NCBI RefSeq assembly: GCF_000002865.3
Contig: NW_001865040.1
Location: forward strand, 742,905 to 806,904
Length of the DNA: 64,000 bases
Origin: Monosiga brevicollis MX1
Taxonomy: Eukaryota > Opisthokonta > Choanoflagellata > Craspedida > Salpingoecidae
Direction of reading: 5' to 3'
Part shown: one piece after another, positions 9,203 to 20,564 of the stretch
Layout: each line of letters starts with the position of its first letter
Position numbering within the stretch: position 1 is the stretch's first letter
The notes under the pieces: model-generated
What the model was told of the DNA's origin: nothing
The model's database searches: none
What the model saw: only the letters and a program-made list of their open reading frames with translations
Translations under genes and position numbers: made by a program

Positions 9203-12200
9203 TTATAACGCCAGACCATTAAGGATGCTGGGCAGCGTGTCGTTGGGATGGGGAGGCACTTTGTCTGCCACGACCAAGGCCAAGAGTCTCTCGAGCAAAG
9301 TCCGACAGGCTGCAGCCGGCTGGGCCAGCACCAATCCAATGTGCTGTCGCTCCCGCGCTCGCATGGGCTTGATGCCAATTGCCTGCGCTTCCTGTTCCAG
9401 AGCCCTGAAATGCACCCAAAACGCACCCACAGCAATTTGGTTCGTGAGCGGCGTGCGGGAACCGAGCACAAATGGAGCGATGAAGTGTGAAACCCATACC
9501 GAAGCATGTGTCGCAAGCTTTGGATGGAGCACGCTTGTAAAGCCGTGTGTCGGATGTCCATGGCCACTAAACAGGGCGTGGGCGCGCCGCTCAACACCAA
9601 GGGGGCCAATCGCTGGATGGCCACTTCCAGCATCGGGGCCTGGCCCGGATCCGGGAGGGCCCAGCGAAGTTGCACCGGCCCCAAGATGCCACGCTCTCGC
9701 AGGCGGGTCAAGACACGGTCCGAGGCCGCCACCACAGTGGCGGGTCCCGGCTCAAGACAGCCCAGCCCAGTGGTCTGACCCAACAAGCGCCCAGTACGCG
9801 CGAGCGTTTGGTTTGGCAAGAGCAGAGCAGCCGTCTCATAGCGAGGTAAATCCTTAACCTCAAACTCGGGCCGCACAATCGCGCCCGTTTCCAGCAGTTG
9901 ACGCCACAGACGCTCAATGGGTGCGGCAGCCGCCTGTGCGTGCTCCAATGTTGGCCGATTGGGGCATTCAGCAAACCTGTCCAAGAGATCCGGCAACTCG
10001 TTGGCCAGCCGTCGCTCATGTGGACCTCGCAACTTGGCGTCGGCGTGCCACACTGGCCCATAGTCGCAAGCTGCCCCGACGATGCGCTCCAGGTGTGCCC
10101 GCACACAGGTGTCGGGCAAGAGAATGCGCACGTTGTCAATCGCCGTGGACTGTAAAGTCGTCAAACACCAAGCAACTGGTCGTGGCCCGGGTCGATCCTG
10201 GGCCTGTTGCACGGCGTGCTGTACAATGCCGGCCGCCAACGAATGGAGCTGACGTTTCAGCGTGCCCGCCGTTAGTTGCCAGACAGGGGCCAGCATCTGG
10301 TCACGAGAGGAAGGCCAGCAAGGATCCGTGAGTTTTTAAATCGCATGACAGTGAGAGGAATATGGGGGTGCACAGCCAAGGCAACAAGACAGCGTACCGA
10401 GCCCAGGTCGGGATCAGCGCGCAGGGCGGGCCAGCTTCGCAAAGACGCCGTCTCCTCTGCCAAGCTGCTCAATAGGGGCAGCTGCAGGGTGTGTGCGACT
10501 TGCAAGTCCGCCTGGCTGGGCACGGTGGAGAACACGTAGCCTGGTCGCCCGGCAATACGGTTCTGTAACCGCTTCAAAATATGACCGTCATATAGCACCA
10601 ACTGAGACAAAGGTAGATTGTGCGCGACAAAGTATCCAATTGACTCTGGGCAAAGAACGTGGCAGCGCAGCTGTGCTTGGCTCTCGCTGCAGCGGCAGGT
10701 CGCCATCACGTCAGCCAGCAGTGTCTACGATAGTCACGCGGTTGAAAGAACCATGAGAGGCGTGGCTTGTGCACAGCTTGCCTCCCACTCGCCCGTCAAG
10801 GGCGGTGCAGAGGACGGCTCTCAAGAACAGAGAGAACAACAAGGAACAGCAATTAAACAAGGAGGGCAGGGACATCAACCCACGGAATACATTTCGCTGC
10901 TCCACGCTTCTGACACAACCAGCAAGAGCTCAGCCGCTGGATAGCGCTGCAACAACTCAAGCGCCGGCACCATGCTGCACTCGACTGCACGCGTATCCAG
11001 CACCCCCCTACATCAGCCGGGACAGATATCATTCAGGACTGATCTGTGCTTTCAGTAGAACGGACGAATTGTCGCCTCGTGCTGACTTTGAGCAACCATC
11101 CCCCATCAAGTCGTACCATTGGCGTGTTTTGATTCCAAAATCAGCCGAAAGAAGTTGTACGATCATGTGTGGCTCAGCCGTCACTTGAGACCAATTGGCA
11201 CGCAGCCCCTCGAGCTGATCGGCATTCCTATGTGGGAGATCAGGTCATGGAGATGAAGGGCCCTAAGAGTGCATGTTGTACCCTGACGGCCAGTGCACGT
11301 GGGGTTCATACCAGGCTAAACGCTCGTCGTGAGCACGACGACGCCGGTGGCGCATGGCGCGGTAGAACAACTTGATGCACCAGGTGGTGGAAATGACGGC
11401 AATGGCGGCCGCTTGGCGGCGAAGCCGCTCTCGTTGCAGGTATTTCAAAAAGGATCTGACAAGACCAGAGAAGACACGCCACATGCAGGTTCAGAGGTGA
11501 GAGACCATCCATGTGATTGATGAAGCTGGCAGAAACGGTACCTGGCGGCCTTTTGCATCACAAGGGCAGCTTGTGTCTCAGCATCTGAGCCCTGATAGCA
11601 GGCGGGCGCATGAGGATGAGCACGCACGCGAACAAGGGCGCGCTCACCCACCACACACAGACGCGCAGCTCAAGGCTCAAGGTCATGCTTTGCTGTCAGG
11701 AAAACGTACGCCCAAGCGCCGCCTCAACGTGATGAAAGGGGCATAGGTGGCCGGATTGTCGCAGTACAGCAAAGTGGATTCCGGGCGCAAAAGTAGGCCA
11801 CTCTGCACCACCACCAGCGAGACCCAGCAGAAGCGTCATTGCAGAATCAGATGAGACTGAGCCGGTTTGCCCCATCGCCGCAGAGTCACGCCCTACCTTG
11901 ACAATTTCCACTACTTTTTCGCGATTCAAGAGAACATATGATAGACTGAACAGCTGACAAAAAGCATCTGCCATGGAGACGCAGGCATCCACCCGCGCGA
12001 CGGGCAGGAGCGTCCACTCTCGCCACTGCCGATAACTATGATTGAGGAGTATGCGTGCAGCAGTATCCGGTGTGATGCGCAAGGGCTTGGCATGAAGTTC
12101 CAAACACCACGCATGCTGCTCCTCGCGGTAGCTGCCACCGCGACTCGGAGGTAAGGGGGCTGCGGTAGCAGGGGGTGGTGTAGTGCTGGCCCCCCGCCAT

Positions 12201-12607
12201 CGACATGTGGGAGGGCTTGGGCTTTTGTGATGATCAGTTTTGGTTTTATTTTTTCGAAGCGCTACCTGAGATTGATTGAGCGCTGCATCAGATGGCTCTG
12301 GGCTCGTCGCCTGGCGGGCGGCCAGAGTGCGGCGGCTCGAAGGAAGGGAACCTGGCATCGATGGGAGTCGAGCGTGTGGGCTGGGGCTGGTATTAGCGCC
12401 GAACTCTTCGGCGATGTATTGGCGGTTGGGCCATGGATCCTGAAGGCGCTTTTCGTGCCATTTCTGCAGGTGGCGCTGACCCGGAGAGCATTCGGGTGCA
12501 AAGCGCGGCGGTGGCGAGTCAGGGTCGCGCTTGCGCGGGAGATTATAGGCTTGCACCAACCGGTCGATCCGGACCAGACGCTTTCGGTCGGTGCTGGCTG
12601 CAGCCAT
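9203..12607 (-). CDS. IQCH: IQ motif-containing protein H-like (IQ motifs plus ATP-grasp-like region)
   Basis: The suggested start is ATG 12607 (MAAASTDRKRL); ATG 12625 is an in-frame alternative. Exons: 11897-12607, 11542-11591, 11312-11455, then exons starting near 11228 and 11008, then about 10396-10668 and 9203-10296. The second and third exons join at AAR|SFLKYL to give two IQ motifs (QAALVMQKAARSFLKYL and AAAIAVISTTWCIKLFYRA). The middle exons resemble the IQCH core (NWSQVTAEPHMIVQLL). The next exon has a pre-ATP-grasp pattern, CPESIGYFVAHNLPLSQLVL then YDGHILKRLQNRIAG. The C-terminal block (HFRALEQEAQAIGI) matches the family end but lies in a different frame from the upstream part of the same exon, with no intron possible between them; see findings. 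The N-terminal 240 residues are poorly conserved and low-complexity. In mammals IQCH is testis-enriched; the role here is unknown. Confidence 0.65.
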
Positions 12608-12936
12608 CCTAAATCCCTTCCCCACTTTTGACCCTGAACCCTACGAAACACGTTCAGACTGGACAGGGTGCGATGCCAGCCGGACACCGGCACACGGGCA
12701 CCTCCTCTCGTCCAAACCCCTCGTCAAACCATAAACAAAATAGAGGCAAAAAAAAGTTGTCCGGAGAGTGTGTGTGTGTTGCCATTGACGACTTGATCCC
12801 GCCGGTCAAAATAATCTGACATTCCGGTTTACGGACCTGTTGGATTTTACAGTTGCTTTCTACTGTTGCCTCGATGGTGGTTTTTTTTTTTTGGAGGAGG
12901 CGGAAGACATGTGGTAGCGCCATAGCCTTGATTTTT

Positions 12937-12940
<4 letters not shown>

Positions 12941-13016
<76 letters not shown>
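12941..13016. repeat. (TC)n microsatellite, 76 bp
   Basis: This is an uninterrupted TC run between the divergent IQCH-like and ependymin-related genes. The remaining intergenic sequence (12608-13293) shows no gene. Confidence 0.95.
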
Positions 13017-13022
<6 letters not shown>

Positions 13023-13293
13023 TGTCGCCCAATCCGATTTGCAAAACGGTCCCATCTCTGAATTTCGCAGCTTTTATGTTGTGGTGCGGCCTGGTTTCGG
13101 TTAAATGCAGATGATATCGGAGTTATTGACGTGGCTCTAACCTAATCCACTCAAGTTGACGTTGTTCCAACTGGCGTTATTGCTGTTCTTTAGTGGCCCC
13201 TGAACGGATGGATTTGCCGACACGATCACCATTTTATTTTCTTTTGGCTGGGGCAGCGGTGAAGTTTTCCTCGCTGATACTTTGACCGAAAAC

Positions 13294-13865
13294 ATGACGT
13301 CCATGAAGGGATTGGCCTTGGTGGCGCTTGCCCTCGCCTGCCTGGCCTGTGCCAATGCCCAGCGGTACGATCATTCCGGCTGTTCTGCATGGTGAAGCAT
13401 CCTGGTAAAGGAGGAGCGATCGGCGATCTCACCAGGCCCGTGTTTCGTTGGTGCGTTTGTTTGTTCTTGTCTGTCATGTTGCATATGCTGGATCCCTTTG
13501 CCACTGGGTCTTAGCTGCGATATGCCGCAGGAGTTTGAGGCTCGGGTCGTGCGCTTTGACCCCGATCGCCGTTACTACCACAACCACACCTCCCAGTACC
13601 GTAGCTACGGCGCGTACGCCTATGATGGTGTTGAACTGCGCATCTGGCGCCGCGAGGACATCACTGTTGGTGACTCGGCCACTGATCGTGTGGAGGTGCT
13701 GGAGCTGTACAAGAGCCAAAAGGCCTACGTGACCAACCTCACCACTGGCAAGTGCACCAGCTACAACATTAACTTCCCCTTCCGCCACCACGACATCAAC
13801 CCCAACGCACGTTTTGTCGGCTACGAGACCCTTGGTAAGTACCTGCTGTTGGCGCGCGCGCACAC

Positions 13866-13922
<57 letters not shown>

Positions 13923-14223
13923 CACATGCGCACACGGCAGAACATCTCAATCTCACGTGGCTCCCCCGCTCTTTTGCACACCTCGCTTGTCAGGCAACTC
14001 GGAAGACTCAATCACCCTCAGCCAGTGGGTTGCGGTGAACCAAACCTACCACGGTGAACCCGGGGCTCATGTCTACCAGACCTTCACCCAAGAGTGCGTC
14101 CCCGTGCGCGACGACGTCATGGTGCCTGACTCAGGCTTCCACTATGAGGAGTTTACCGATGTCACCCTCGGCGTCCAGGACCCCAACATCTGGATCCCTC
14201 CTGCCGACTGCCACTCGGCTTAA
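13294..14223 (+). CDS. Secreted ependymin-related protein
   Basis: Three exons (13294-13364, 13515-13834, 13994-14223) encode 206 residues. Residues 1-22 form a signal peptide (MTSMKGLALVALALACLACA, cleavage after Ala-Asn-Ala or nearby). The mature part begins with CDMPQEFEARVV, like the Cys-x-x-P-x-x-F/W-E-x-R start of ependymins. It continues with KCTSYNINFPF and the typical ending FTDVTLGVQDPNIWIPPADC. The conserved cysteines (near residues 25, 115, 168 and 204) match the family pattern, and two NHT/NQT sequons are present. Length agrees with animal EPDR proteins (about 200-225 residues). Ependymins have a lipocalin-like hydrophobic pocket and occur in the extracellular space or lysosomes. 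Both joins keep the frame, so the (CA)n repeat in intron 2 has not cost any coding sequence. An alternative start is the second Met at 13303. Confidence 0.9.
13859..13920. repeat. (CA)n microsatellite in ependymin-related intron 2
   Basis: A GC dinucleotide run leads into about 30 CA units between the GTAAGT donor and the acceptor of intron 2. Confidence 0.95.
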
Positions 14224-14703
14224 GCATCTTGCCAACACCAACTGTGTCTCGCTGCCACCATCAAGACCCAGAGCCGATAATTGCTTTTCTTGACCAGTGA
14301 CATGCAAGTGTTTCAAAGCCCTGCTTTCAATTGCACATTGGCAGATGCCTTCGTTCTTCACTGATCTCATGTTTACACACGAATGCGCCGCGCCGGTATC
14401 CCTGAGATCGAGCTCAATACGTAGCCTAGTTGTACTTGCGTACAGCTCGCCAAGAAAAAAGTCGTTCAAGGAAACAAGCTTCGATTTTAACGCGTCTGGC
14501 GCCACGGGCGCACATGCCATCACCATCTCGAGCAGAAACACGACATGACACTATTACAACAGGCAAAGAAGAGGGAAAGGCGCAGGCACAAGAGGGCGGT
14601 TGACTCGAGCATTCAACACATAACCCATCTCATCAGAGCTGGATTCTTTCCACCACTGGATGGCTCGGCTCGGGAAAAAAAAAGAAAAGCAGAGGCTTTC
14701 ACT
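14224..14703. other. Convergent intergenic region, no gene recognised
   Basis: These 480 bp separate the facing stops of the ependymin-related gene and LTV1. Open frames lack any motif. Confidence 0.6.
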
Positions 14704-17319
14704 TTAAGCAACGCTCACAGCCTTGATGCCTGACTGCTTGGACATCAGTTTGTTCTGGCGGTTCGTCTCAGCTTTGAAGGCTTCCTTAGTGGCCTTTTTG
14801 GCTTGGCGGCGCAACCGTTTCTCCTCCTTGAGATTTTGCTTTCGCGCCCGCTTATCCTCGGCCGATTCGTGCTAAAGAGAACATCGCACCACAACGTGAG
14901 TTTCCTCTGACCCAACCTGCTGGTTGGAGATTCATGCCCAAATCGCTGCTGCGCAGTCACTGCACCTTGTCGCGCGCCACACCCCGATTTTCAAAGTAGT
15001 CACCCTCAGCTTCCTCATCATACATCTCCTCCGGCTCCTCCTCGGCTGCGCCTGGACGAGCAAATGCCTCAAGCTATAGTTGGGATTGTCACATGTTCCG
15101 AGTCGATGAGCAAGCGCACAGTGCATACGATTCCATTGCTAATTGCGCAATGGCGCAATGCGAGCGGTGGTGCATTGCCATCGGGGTCACATCACGAACC
15201 GGCAAGCCTGTTTTGGGATGAAGCTGGATGGGGCGCGGGCGTGACCGGCGCTTCTCGTCAATGACGGTTGGATGATTATAGAGCGTACTGCGCGTGGACA
15301 AGATGGACTCGCAGTCCCACTCCTTGTTACGAGGCTGTAACCAATGAGCCAGACACCCACAGACATCAAGGTCGGTCAAGAAAGTTGAGCAGAAAAGGCT
15401 ACCCCAGTGTCCACGCAAGACGTTCTCGGCACCCCCACGGGCTGAACAAACCTTAAACGCTACGCTGTCCAGAACCATTGTCTCTTCCTCTTCGTCCTCC
15501 TCGGCAGCCTCGTCTGCATCGTTGCGTTCCAAGATATCCTCGGCGGGTGCTTTAGGCTCCTCCTCGTTGATGCCGGCAACGGCCTGAGCCAAGGGCAGCT
15601 GATACTGGCGCTGGGTGTTCAAAAACTGGTCCAAGACTCGATCAAACTGTTCGATATCTTGAGTGCCCACAACATCGCTGTCCTCATAGGCGTGGTCCTC
15701 GTCCAATGCACCCAGTTGTGAATCGTCATACTAACAGCATCCCCAAACGCGTAGACAATGAACCGCGGCACGGTGACGGCAAGTACAAGCAGCACGTTAG
15801 AATGTGGCGACGAAAAAAAAAAAAGTCAATCAATCAAAAAATAAAGGAACAAAAAGTCGACGGCAAGTGGGCGTAAAAGATAGCCAAAGTAAGAGGAAGG
15901 AAAAGAGAGCATGCGTGGCTCTTACCGCGGCGTACATAGCCTCAAAATGCTCGTTGTGAATCACTTGGTGCTCGGAGCGCGGCAAGATGGAAGATGTCAT
16001 GGAGTACTCGGTGAAGCGTGATTGCGCTACGCTGACCTCCTCGATATCACGATCGTCCGAGCCGTGGCCCATGGACCCCATGGACGAATTATCGTCCCCT
16101 TGACGCGCCGCGCTCAAGCCTGCAGGTCCAGAGACGCTCCCGTGACCGATGGCGCGCCAGCGATCCTCCTCATCTGCCAGCGTGAGCGTTGCCGCACTGC
16201 CCGCGTCGCTGTCCTCGTCCTCGTCGTAGTCGTCACCGGATTGCTGTGCCTGCATTCAATCCAGCACAAGATGATGCCACGCAGCACGCAATTAGAACTG
16301 ATGGCAGAGTGGGGCAGAAACACGGTGCAAGCAGCACAAACCTGGAGGACAAAATCATCATCTAAGATGTTGTTTGGGTCTTCAAAGTCCAATGCATCAT
16401 CCAATGCGGCCACCTGGCACACGTGTATAGAACAGCGATTGCCGCGAAGAAGCGGAGGGGGCGCGGTGAGTCCAAGCTACAAGGAAGTTTGGCAGGATTC
16501 CAAGAGTGGTTCGTGCGATCCTGGGGGCGGAGATCTGGACGTACGATGTCAGGATCAAGGTCAAAGCGGGGATCAAAGCTCAAATCAGCAGCGCGGTCGA
16601 AAACTTGCGGTGGCGGGGCGTTTTTATCGGGCTGAGGGGCAGCACGGCGAGCCGCAACCTCGTCCAGAATGTCCGCCGGATCGACGCCGCGCTCCCGCAG
16701 AATTGTTTTCAGGGTGCGTGGATCTGCTGCCACAACTTCCGTCTCGCCACCCCCCTGCCCGGTCTCGCGCAAATGCTGCATGTAGTCGTAGTCGTCATCG
16801 TAGTAGATGCCCAGCTGTGCTAGGTCAACGCGCCGACGATCCTCTTCAGACCTGCAAAGTGACAAAGACAAATTTTAACAAGCCAGCCACCAACGAGCCA
16901 CCGCACAGCACAGGACCAAGCATGGTGGATTCAAGAATCTCTTCGGCAAAACACGAAGCGAGCGTACAGCTACACTCAGAAGAACGTTGGCACGAGAGCA
17001 AAGACAACAAAAGCACGTACATGGCGACGCGCTCGGCGGCGGCGGCGGCTTGCCCGGAGGCGGCAGCGGCCTCGCTCATTTTGGGAAGATCATGGCTGAC
17101 GTCAGCGCCGCTCTGACGGATCATGTCCACGGCCGCATAGTAACGCTCCTCACCGCCATCGACTTCGCGGCGCTGCACGTTCCGCGGAACGACGGGCTGC
17201 AGGACGTAGTCTGAGCTATCATTGTCAGCCAGGGCCGGGTCGCGGTGGCTCCGGTGCACGACTTGATAGGTGAAGGTGCCCGCGTCATTGCGCTTGACAA
17301 AGGGCTTCTTCTTGCCCAT
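14704..17319 (-). CDS. LTV1: 40S ribosome biogenesis factor LTV1
   Basis: About eight exons start at ATG 17319 with MGKKKPFVKR and VVHRSHRDP, the conserved LTV1 N-terminus. Exon 2 (ending near 16851) gives LAQLGIYYDDDYDYMQHL, the family hallmark. Acidic exons follow (EDPNNILDDDF; IEQFDRVLDQFL), then KEWDCESILSTRSTLYNHP with a proline and P-x-P-x-P region, and a basic C-terminal helix (ESAEDKRARKQNLKEEKRLR). The stop is at 14704-14706. Exons 1 and 2 join in phase (AT|G). LTV1 rides on pre-40S particles, binds the uS3/eS10 area and is needed for export and head maturation. The long acidic stretch at 15480-15720 (EEDEEEE) agrees with the family. The gene is divergent from WASHC3. Confidence 0.92.
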
Positions 17320-17612
17320 TTTTGAGGTGAACCAAAGCAGACGCTCTGCCGATGCGAACGAACGTTATAAGCTAAAGCGCAGCGTCAACCCCCCGTCTGA
17401 GCGCGACCGTTTGGATGGCGGCTTCACAAAGTGCACACCACCCACCACGTTGACGCTGTTCAAGTGTTGCGCTGCCTCCCAAACACCCTGCGCGCGTGGG
17501 TATCTGACAATTTTATCTGTGACCATCGTCACACTTTATTCCATGACGATTGTCATCTTTTCTCTCTCTCTCGCTCTCTCGCTCTCTCGCTCTCTCTCCT
17601 TGCAATCTCCTG

Positions 17613-17647
17613 GTCTCCTTGTCTCGCGACAGTCTCCAAATTGTGCG
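17613..17647. promoter_or_regulatory. Loose cluster of TCTC cores in the LTV1/WASHC3 promoter
   Basis: AATCTCC, GGTCTCC, TGTCTCG and AGTCTCC occur within 35 bp (TCTC cores at 17615, 17623, 17631 and 17642; spacing 8, 8 and 11). This resembles the strict 10-bp arrays at 4914 and 27671 but is less regular. It borders a CT-rich microsatellite (about 17555-17610), so chance similarity is possible. Confidence 0.35.
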
Positions 17648-17870
17648 ATCTTGAGCGCGGTCTGGTCGGCTGGCACACAACAGAACAGAAGCGCGATTCC
17701 TTTGACTTGTTGTTGTTGTCGCTGCTGGGAACCAGGGCGACCAGGGGTTGGAGCGCGCTTGTGCTTGTGCTTGGACCTGTGGACCCATCAGACTGCGACC
17801 GCTGTCCCTGACTTCGGCGAGGCCACCAATTTTCCTTCTTTTTTTTTTCGGAGGAAAAAAACACAGTAAC

Positions 17871-18769
17871 ATGGATCGTGACGGTCTGGTCGTGCTGGGC
17901 GATGTGGCCAACCACTATGAGGTTTGCATCGTTCAGCCGACAACGGATTCCAAGCCTGATCAGAACTCATATGGCCCCTTTCCTGGCTCTGCTATTGTAG
18001 GTGGATGCCATGCCGCACAAGCGCATGCTGGCGTTTGTCAATCACTTTGTTACCTCGACCGCCAGCTTTTTGAATCATTTCTCAGTTGCATGTGAGAAGG
18101 TATCATCAAGTTTCAAACGGCCGCTCGCTTCGTGCTCCGAATCCCTCGCCCTTGTGTCTGAATGTCCAACCGTCCGTGTGCTTCCTGGTGCCAGAAGTCC
18201 TTGGGCAACGGGTCCAGTGGGTATACATGCTTCTGATAAACCGATCTGCTTGCACCGTGTCTCAGAAACTTCACACTGTCTCAGACCGACTTGCCAAGCT
18301 GGAGGTGACCGTGGCACTGCTGGAGAACAAGTTACAGTCTATCGAAGGCCTGGATGGCGTCACAGGTGAACAATATGTCTCCACCACACAGACGCCTGCT
18401 GCGCCGGCTGCATCTGCACCAAGTGCCTCGGCTGCTCCGGCACCAACAGAAAGCAACAACGCCCCGGTTGCCCCGGCACCAGACGCTGCACCAAACGCTG
18501 CCCCGGCCGCACCCGAAGCTGAACCCGAGACCCCGCGCATGACTAACCGAGATGATCCACGGTACAAAAAGTACTTCAAGATGATGGACATGGGCGTGCC
18601 ACTACCTGCAGTGCAGACCAAGTTTGCCCTGGAGACTGGGGCTGATCCCTCAATCCTGGAAAACCCAGACGCTCCCGTGGGAAACGCGGGTGGTGCCGAC
18701 GACGACTCGGCCAGCGAAGCATCCGACTTTTCGGACAACGAGGATGAGGCAGATGACTTTTCTGATTAG
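17871..18769 (+). CDS. WASHC3: WASH complex subunit 3 (CCDC53)
   Basis: Three exons (17871-17921, 18001-18099, 18266-18769) all join in phase 0 and encode 217 residues (human protein 194). Exon 1 starts MDRDGLVVLG, like human MDEDGLPLMG. Exon 2 gives KRMLAFVNHFVTSTASFLN, and exon 3 opens with the coiled coil (KLHTVSDRLAKLEVTVALLE). A Pro/Ala-rich linker separates it from the conserved C-terminus: DDPRYKKYFKMMDMGVPLPA, then ADPSILENPDAP and an acidic SD-rich tail ending DDFSD. The subunit is part of the pentameric WASH complex, which activates Arp2/3 on endosomes for retromer-linked sorting. Confidence 0.95.
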
Positions 18770-19334
18770 GCAGTACCGAGCAAATCGCAAGCGTTGTGGC
18801 CTGTGTTTGAACCGCCCGTCCGGATTATCCCTGATTTGTGTACTTTCGGAAGCGTTGTCCTCTTCTGTTCTTTAGGTTGGCGTCTTGACTGGGTCGAAAA
18901 GGGTGGCCGTGCACCGCAATGTAGTTGACCAAGGAGCTTCAGGTTTTTCGTGGATTGATGGTGATCAACTCGCACCGAATGTGTTGCATTCATGAGTTTG
19001 AGGTGGCGTGTAAATTAAATGTGAAATGTGTGCACATAAAACCCTCCAAGCAAGTTTGATGTGTCAATTTTACAAACACAAAACGAGAAAAAAAAAAAGA
19101 AGGCTCTCAGAACCTATTGGTCAGCAAAAAGACAAGCTGTCCACGCTTAACTGCTTTGCAGCCATAACATTGATTTGATGTTTAAAAAAAAAAAAAAAAA
19201 GAAAAGAGGGCGAGACTCACTCGCTACATGAATGAACAGAAGATAAGATAACAGTGCATGACACACGAGCGCACAGCGCTCAAAGACGAAGAGGACACAA
19301 CATGGGAGTGGTCCACACGAAAAGGAAGGCGCGA
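18770..19334. other. Convergent intergenic region
   Basis: These 565 bp between two facing stops hold A-runs (near 19089-19100 and 19183-19200) and otherwise nothing recognisable. Confidence 0.6.
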
Positions 19335-20564
19335 TTAGAACTCCATGTCTTCCATGGCAACAACGCGATAGTCAAGAACATCGAGACGAGTGGCTAGAAT
19401 CTGCTGTCGCAATGAGGCTCGCAATGACGCGAGTTTGCTCGCGCAAAGAGAGCGTTGTGTTTCAGACAAAATGGCTTCTGAGGTCGTAGAAGTTGACAGG
19501 TCAGTACCAGATCGAGGCGGTGCTCCAAGTGATGCTCGTGCCGCGGGCGGGTCCTCACGCAAACTGGAGCGGCTGCTCTTGCTCGGCAAAATAGCGTTGC
19601 TTTCAGACGAAAGAGTGCGCTTAGCACCATCTCGGTGGTGGGGATCAGATTCGCTTGGTGGAGGTGGATAGGCTCGTGCAGGTGGGCCACGGGTATGGGC
19701 CGAGGAGTGTTGATCGTGTCGCGAGCCAGGGTTGCCGCGGGGCGGCGGTGGGGCCTCAGGACGAAGATGATGCTCAGGGCGATGTGGCCTGTGATCTGAT
19801 GCGCGTCGAGAGCGATAATCAGAAGAGGGTGGTGGTGGGCCACGATGGCCTACAGGGGCACCGCTAGGGCCATGAGACCAATCTGCCCGCATGCGCGGCT
19901 CCGTCCGGTTGCGAAAGTGGTCTCGCTCAGGATGAAAATCTGGTCGGCGCTCAGGATGCATGCCGTGTGCCGGACGGTGATGCGGATGCGGATGCGGATG
20001 CGAATGCTGTGGAGGGTGTGTAGACACGCTTGGGTGGGGTGGTCCACCTCGCGGAGGCAGGGCATGACCAGACTCCCGAAAGTGGGTGCGAGGCGCAGCG
20101 TGTTGATGTTCAGGGCGAGTGGAACCACGATGCTCAGAACGAGGATGGCCGGGCATGGATCGATCATGTCGTGGTCGGTCTCGTTCCGCTGTTGAAGACA
20201 CTGCATTCACGCGTCCATCCTATGTGCCATCAACGACACAAAACACAGCCATGAGATTCTCGATCGTATCGTCATTGCATGATGGAGAAAGAAATCATGA
20301 ATGTGTATTAAAAATAAACAGAGTGTTCGCCGAGTGGGTTGAGCATCGACTCGTGGAAGTACTGATGAGGCGAGTCGCCGCGACCAAACTCGACTTTTGT
20401 TCTTGGCGTACTGATGAACTTGCAGCGGGTAGAAAAAGGCCCAACGCAAGTCTTCGAACAGCCTTAAGGAAAAGGTGTGTCTTTTGTTTTGACGGGATTG
20501 GTGTGATGTTCAAAAACGCGTGAAGTCACATACCGTAGCGGTCCAGCCTGGAGGTGGCTCCCAT
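19335..20564 (-). CDS. His/Pro/Arg-rich protein of unknown function
   Basis: A short first exon (20534-20564, MGATSRLDRY) with a GTATGT donor joins in phase to a long second exon (19335-20200). The predicted protein has 298 residues. I do not recognise the family. Residues about 40-200 are dominated by His, Pro, Arg and Ser, with alternating HPHPHPHH-type runs (about residues 80-90) and many RP, HP and PPP clusters. The stretch looks intrinsically disordered, and metal or nucleic-acid binding is possible. The last 75 residues are different: a Ser/Thr-rich segment leads into a likely amphipathic helix (SLCASKLASLRASLRQQILA), and the protein ends VVAMEDMEF. The frame is kept over 860 bp on biased sequence, and the splice join supports a real gene. 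Confidence 0.55.

Noticed and set aside
12941-13016. TC tract as a CRISPR or tandem gene array
   Set aside because: Pure dinucleotide repeat without spacers.
16022-17116. 364-codon plus-strand frame
   Set aside because: It is the antisense shadow of the LTV1 exons, whose minus-strand protein matches the family throughout.
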